NCBI GenBank assembly: GCA_032161045.1
Contig: JAVHTH010000004.1
DNA: 64,000 nucleotides
From: Fervidibacter sinensis
Lineage (GTDB): Bacteria > Armatimonadota > Fervidibacteria > Fervidibacterales > Fervidibacteraceae
Strand: one strand, 5' to 3'
The position numbers were made by a program, and so were the translations under genes. The notes under the pieces were generated by a model, which saw nothing but the letters and a program-made list of their open reading frames with translations, made no database searches and was not told where the DNA came from. This document shows positions 62,556 to 64,000 of this stretch, piece after piece (position 1 is the stretch's first letter; the number at the start of each line of letters is the position of its first letter).

Positions 62556-63775
62556 CAGCGGTTCTCATGGAAACTTTGCAGCAGATTGATTGGACTTTCC
62601 GCGAGGTTAAAGCGAAGGAAGGCATTCACGGCTTACACCCTTACCCAGCGATGATGGCGCCTCCCGTTGCTCAAAAACTCATTGAGTTTTTCAGCCAAGT
62701 TAACGATGTCGTGTTTGACCCATTTTGCGGTTCAGGCACAGTCATTGCCGAAGCGATAAGACTCAAACGCAATGCTATCGGTTTTGACATTAACCCACTG
62801 GCATTGCTCATCGCCGAAGTAAAAGCAAACCCTTTGCCACCGAAAACACTTTGGCGGGCATATGAGCAAATTGAGCGAACTCTGAAACGAAATGACTGTG
62901 TTGAGCCACCGCAATTCGCCAACATTGATTACTGGTTCAAACCACAAGTGCAGCAGCAATTAGCACGATTGAAAGCAGCCATTGACGCACTGCAAGATGA
63001 CTCCGTTCGCAAGTTTTGCTTCGTCATTTTCAGTCGCGTAGTGAGAGAGGCAAGCAATACTCGTCAAAGCGAGTTCAAACTTTTCCGTTTGCCGTCGGAA
63101 AAATTGGAGCGTCACAATCCTGATGTCTTTACGCTTTTCCGCCAACGCTTTGCCGAATGCGTCGGACTCATGAGTGCGTGGTGGCGCGAAATTGGTGAAC
63201 GAACATACAATGTGCGCTTAGGACTGCATGATGCCCGTAAACCTTTCCCCATTGAGCCAGAAACTGTTGATTTAGTGTTGACTTCACCACCTTACGGTGA
63301 TGCCCGCACGACCGTCGCATATGGGCAATTTTCCCGCTTGACGCTGCAATGGCTTGGATTGTGGCGTGAGGATTTAGACCGCATCAGTTTGGGTGGGCAA
63401 CCAAAACCAATGCAAAATATTCCGCTATCCCTTCGTGATGCTTTGAAAAGCATTCGTTCCATTGACTCAAAGCGAGCCCAAGAGGTTGAAGCCTTTTATG
63501 CTGACTTGCACGATTGCTTGCGAAACATTATTGCGACGCTTAAAGTTGGCGGTTGTGCAATTTTCGTGGTTGCAAACCGCAAAGTCAAAGGTGTCAAGTT
63601 GCCGACCGACAAAATCATCGTGGAGATGTTGCCAGAATGTCACCACATTGCAACCCTACCGCGTCAAATCCCAAACAAGCGAATGCCCCTGCGAAACAGC
63701 CCTTCAAATGTCGCTGGGCAAACAGACACAACGATGTTGGAAGAGCATATCGTCATCTTGCAAAAAACTCGTTGA
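62552..63775 (+). CDS. DNA methyltransferase of a restriction-modification pair
   Basis: A 407-aa amino-methyltransferase. Motif I DPFCGSGTVIAEAI (about 56-69) and the next acidic GFDINPLA come first; about 180 residues later comes motif IV TSPPYGDARTTVAYGQFSRL (SPPY 245-248). SPPY suggests N4-cytosine methylation, though N6-adenine cannot be excluded. The HGLHPYPAMMAPP region near the N-terminus is also family-like. It overlaps the endonuclease gene by 4 bp, so both would be made together. Confidence 0.9.
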   Translation: MTAVLMETLQQIDWTFREVKAKEGIHGLHPYPAMMAPPVAQKLIEFFSQVNDVVFDPFCGSGTVIAEAIRLKRNAIGFDINPLALLIAEVKANPLPPKTLWRAYEQIERTLKRNDCVEPPQFANIDYWFKPQVQQQLARLKAAIDALQDDSVRKFCFVIFSRVVREASNTRQSEFKLFRLPSEKLERHNPDVFTLFRQRFAECVGLMSAWWREIGERTYNVRLGLHDARKPFPIEPETVDLVLTSPPYGDARTTVAYGQFSRLTLQWLGLWREDLDRISLGGQPKPMQNIPLSLRDALKSIRSIDSKRAQEVEAFYADLHDCLRNIIATLKVGGCAIFVVANRKVKGVKLPTDKIIVEMLPECHHIATLPRQIPNKRMPLRNSPSNVAGQTDTTMLEEHIVILQKTR

Positions 63776-63812
63776 AGCAACTGACAAAGCAGGTTGATGG
63801 TTAGGGGTGTGG

Positions 63813-64000
63813 ATGGCGATGCGAATTGCACAAATTTTGATGGTGTCAATGGTTTTCGCTGCTCTCTCTTTTGCCCAAGAGTTTCCCGTCCGCCCGTATG
63901 TTGACCCGACACAATTGGATGTCCCTTGGCCGAAACATAGCCACCTGAAGTTGCCTTGGCGGGCTTACCTTGAAACTCGGAGCGGCTATGAGTTTTTGAG
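63813..64000 (+). CDS. Secreted protein, 3' end beyond window
   Basis: Partial gene of at least 62 codons. Signal peptide RIAQILMVSMVFAALSFAQ followed by EFPVRPYVDPTQLDVPW, PKHSHLKLPWRAYLETR. AGGGGTGTGG lies before the ATG. No family recognised from this fragment; it is likely exported and may be another carbohydrate-active or structural protein. Confidence 0.75.
   Translation, partial: MAMRIAQILMVSMVFAALSFAQEFPVRPYVDPTQLDVPWPKHSHLKLPWRAYLETRSGYEFL

Noticed and set aside
1..64000. tRNA, rRNA or integrase-type mobile element
   Set aside because: No cloverleaf with a TTCGA-type loop, no rRNA stretch and no transposase or integrase reading frame was seen. A tRNA scan program would be decisive.

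Overview
The window reads as chromosome of a thermophilic or heat-tolerant bacterium of moderate G+C. The gene style (GAGGTGA-type ribosome sites, frequent GTG/TTG starts, a secreted GH116/GH51/GH130 set, a type IV pilus operon with Gly-rich tails, the DUF6754 membrane cassette) suggests an Armatimonadota/Fervidibacteria-like lineage. That placement is inference from gene content; there is no rRNA here. No rRNA, tRNA, CRISPR array, prophage or insertion sequence was recognised.

Layout. 0-15 kb: carbohydrate-active region with a GH116-type glycosidase, a secreted GH51-like arabinofuranosidase, a secreted unclassified TIM-barrel-like protein and a GH130 enzyme. These are mixed with a DUF167 protein, NAD-dependent DNA ligase, a TAT-type aldo/keto reductase, two polytopic membrane proteins and a methyltransferase. 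15.7-24.5 kb: leuS, then a toxin-antitoxin-rich stretch: a decayed PIN toxin beside an intact antitoxin-like gene, and three tandem DUF433/DUF5615 modules lying exactly between glcE-like and glcF. 24.5-30.9 kb: a probable deacetylase-fold protein, then a tight regulatory operon (a STAS and anti-sigma ATPase fusion, a SigB/F-type sigma factor, an AI-2E permease and a TAT-exported bifunctional nuclease), then hemE. 30.9-35.5 kb: a coiled-coil protein, a small protein and a four-gene membrane cassette of unknown function.

35.6-49 kb: housekeeping and signalling genes: a sugar isomerase-like protein, an HTH regulator, a Ser/Thr kinase with WD40 repeats, greA-lysS, nadD-rsfS, an alpha/beta hydrolase, an amidohydrolase, a TrmH-type methyltransferase, a spermidine synthase-like membrane protein, tsaD and a lone hypA. 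49-59.7 kb: a long minus-strand operon pilM-N-O-P, an STN-domain protein and a secretin, then aroC, a PIG-L deacetylase and a BatD-like protein. 59.9-64 kb: a MurK-MurQ fusion for cell-wall sugar recycling, a two-gene type II restriction-modification system and the start of a secreted protein.

The main signals beyond ordinary annotation are: the triplicated toxin-antitoxin array with homogenised junction blocks inside a glycolate oxidase locus; the antagonist/anti-sigma fusion next to its sigma factor; degenerate 7-bp tandem repeats found both between genes and in frame inside genes; nadD apparently starting at ACG; the DUF6754 membrane cassette; and Gly/Trp/Met-rich repeats spread across the pilus operon.
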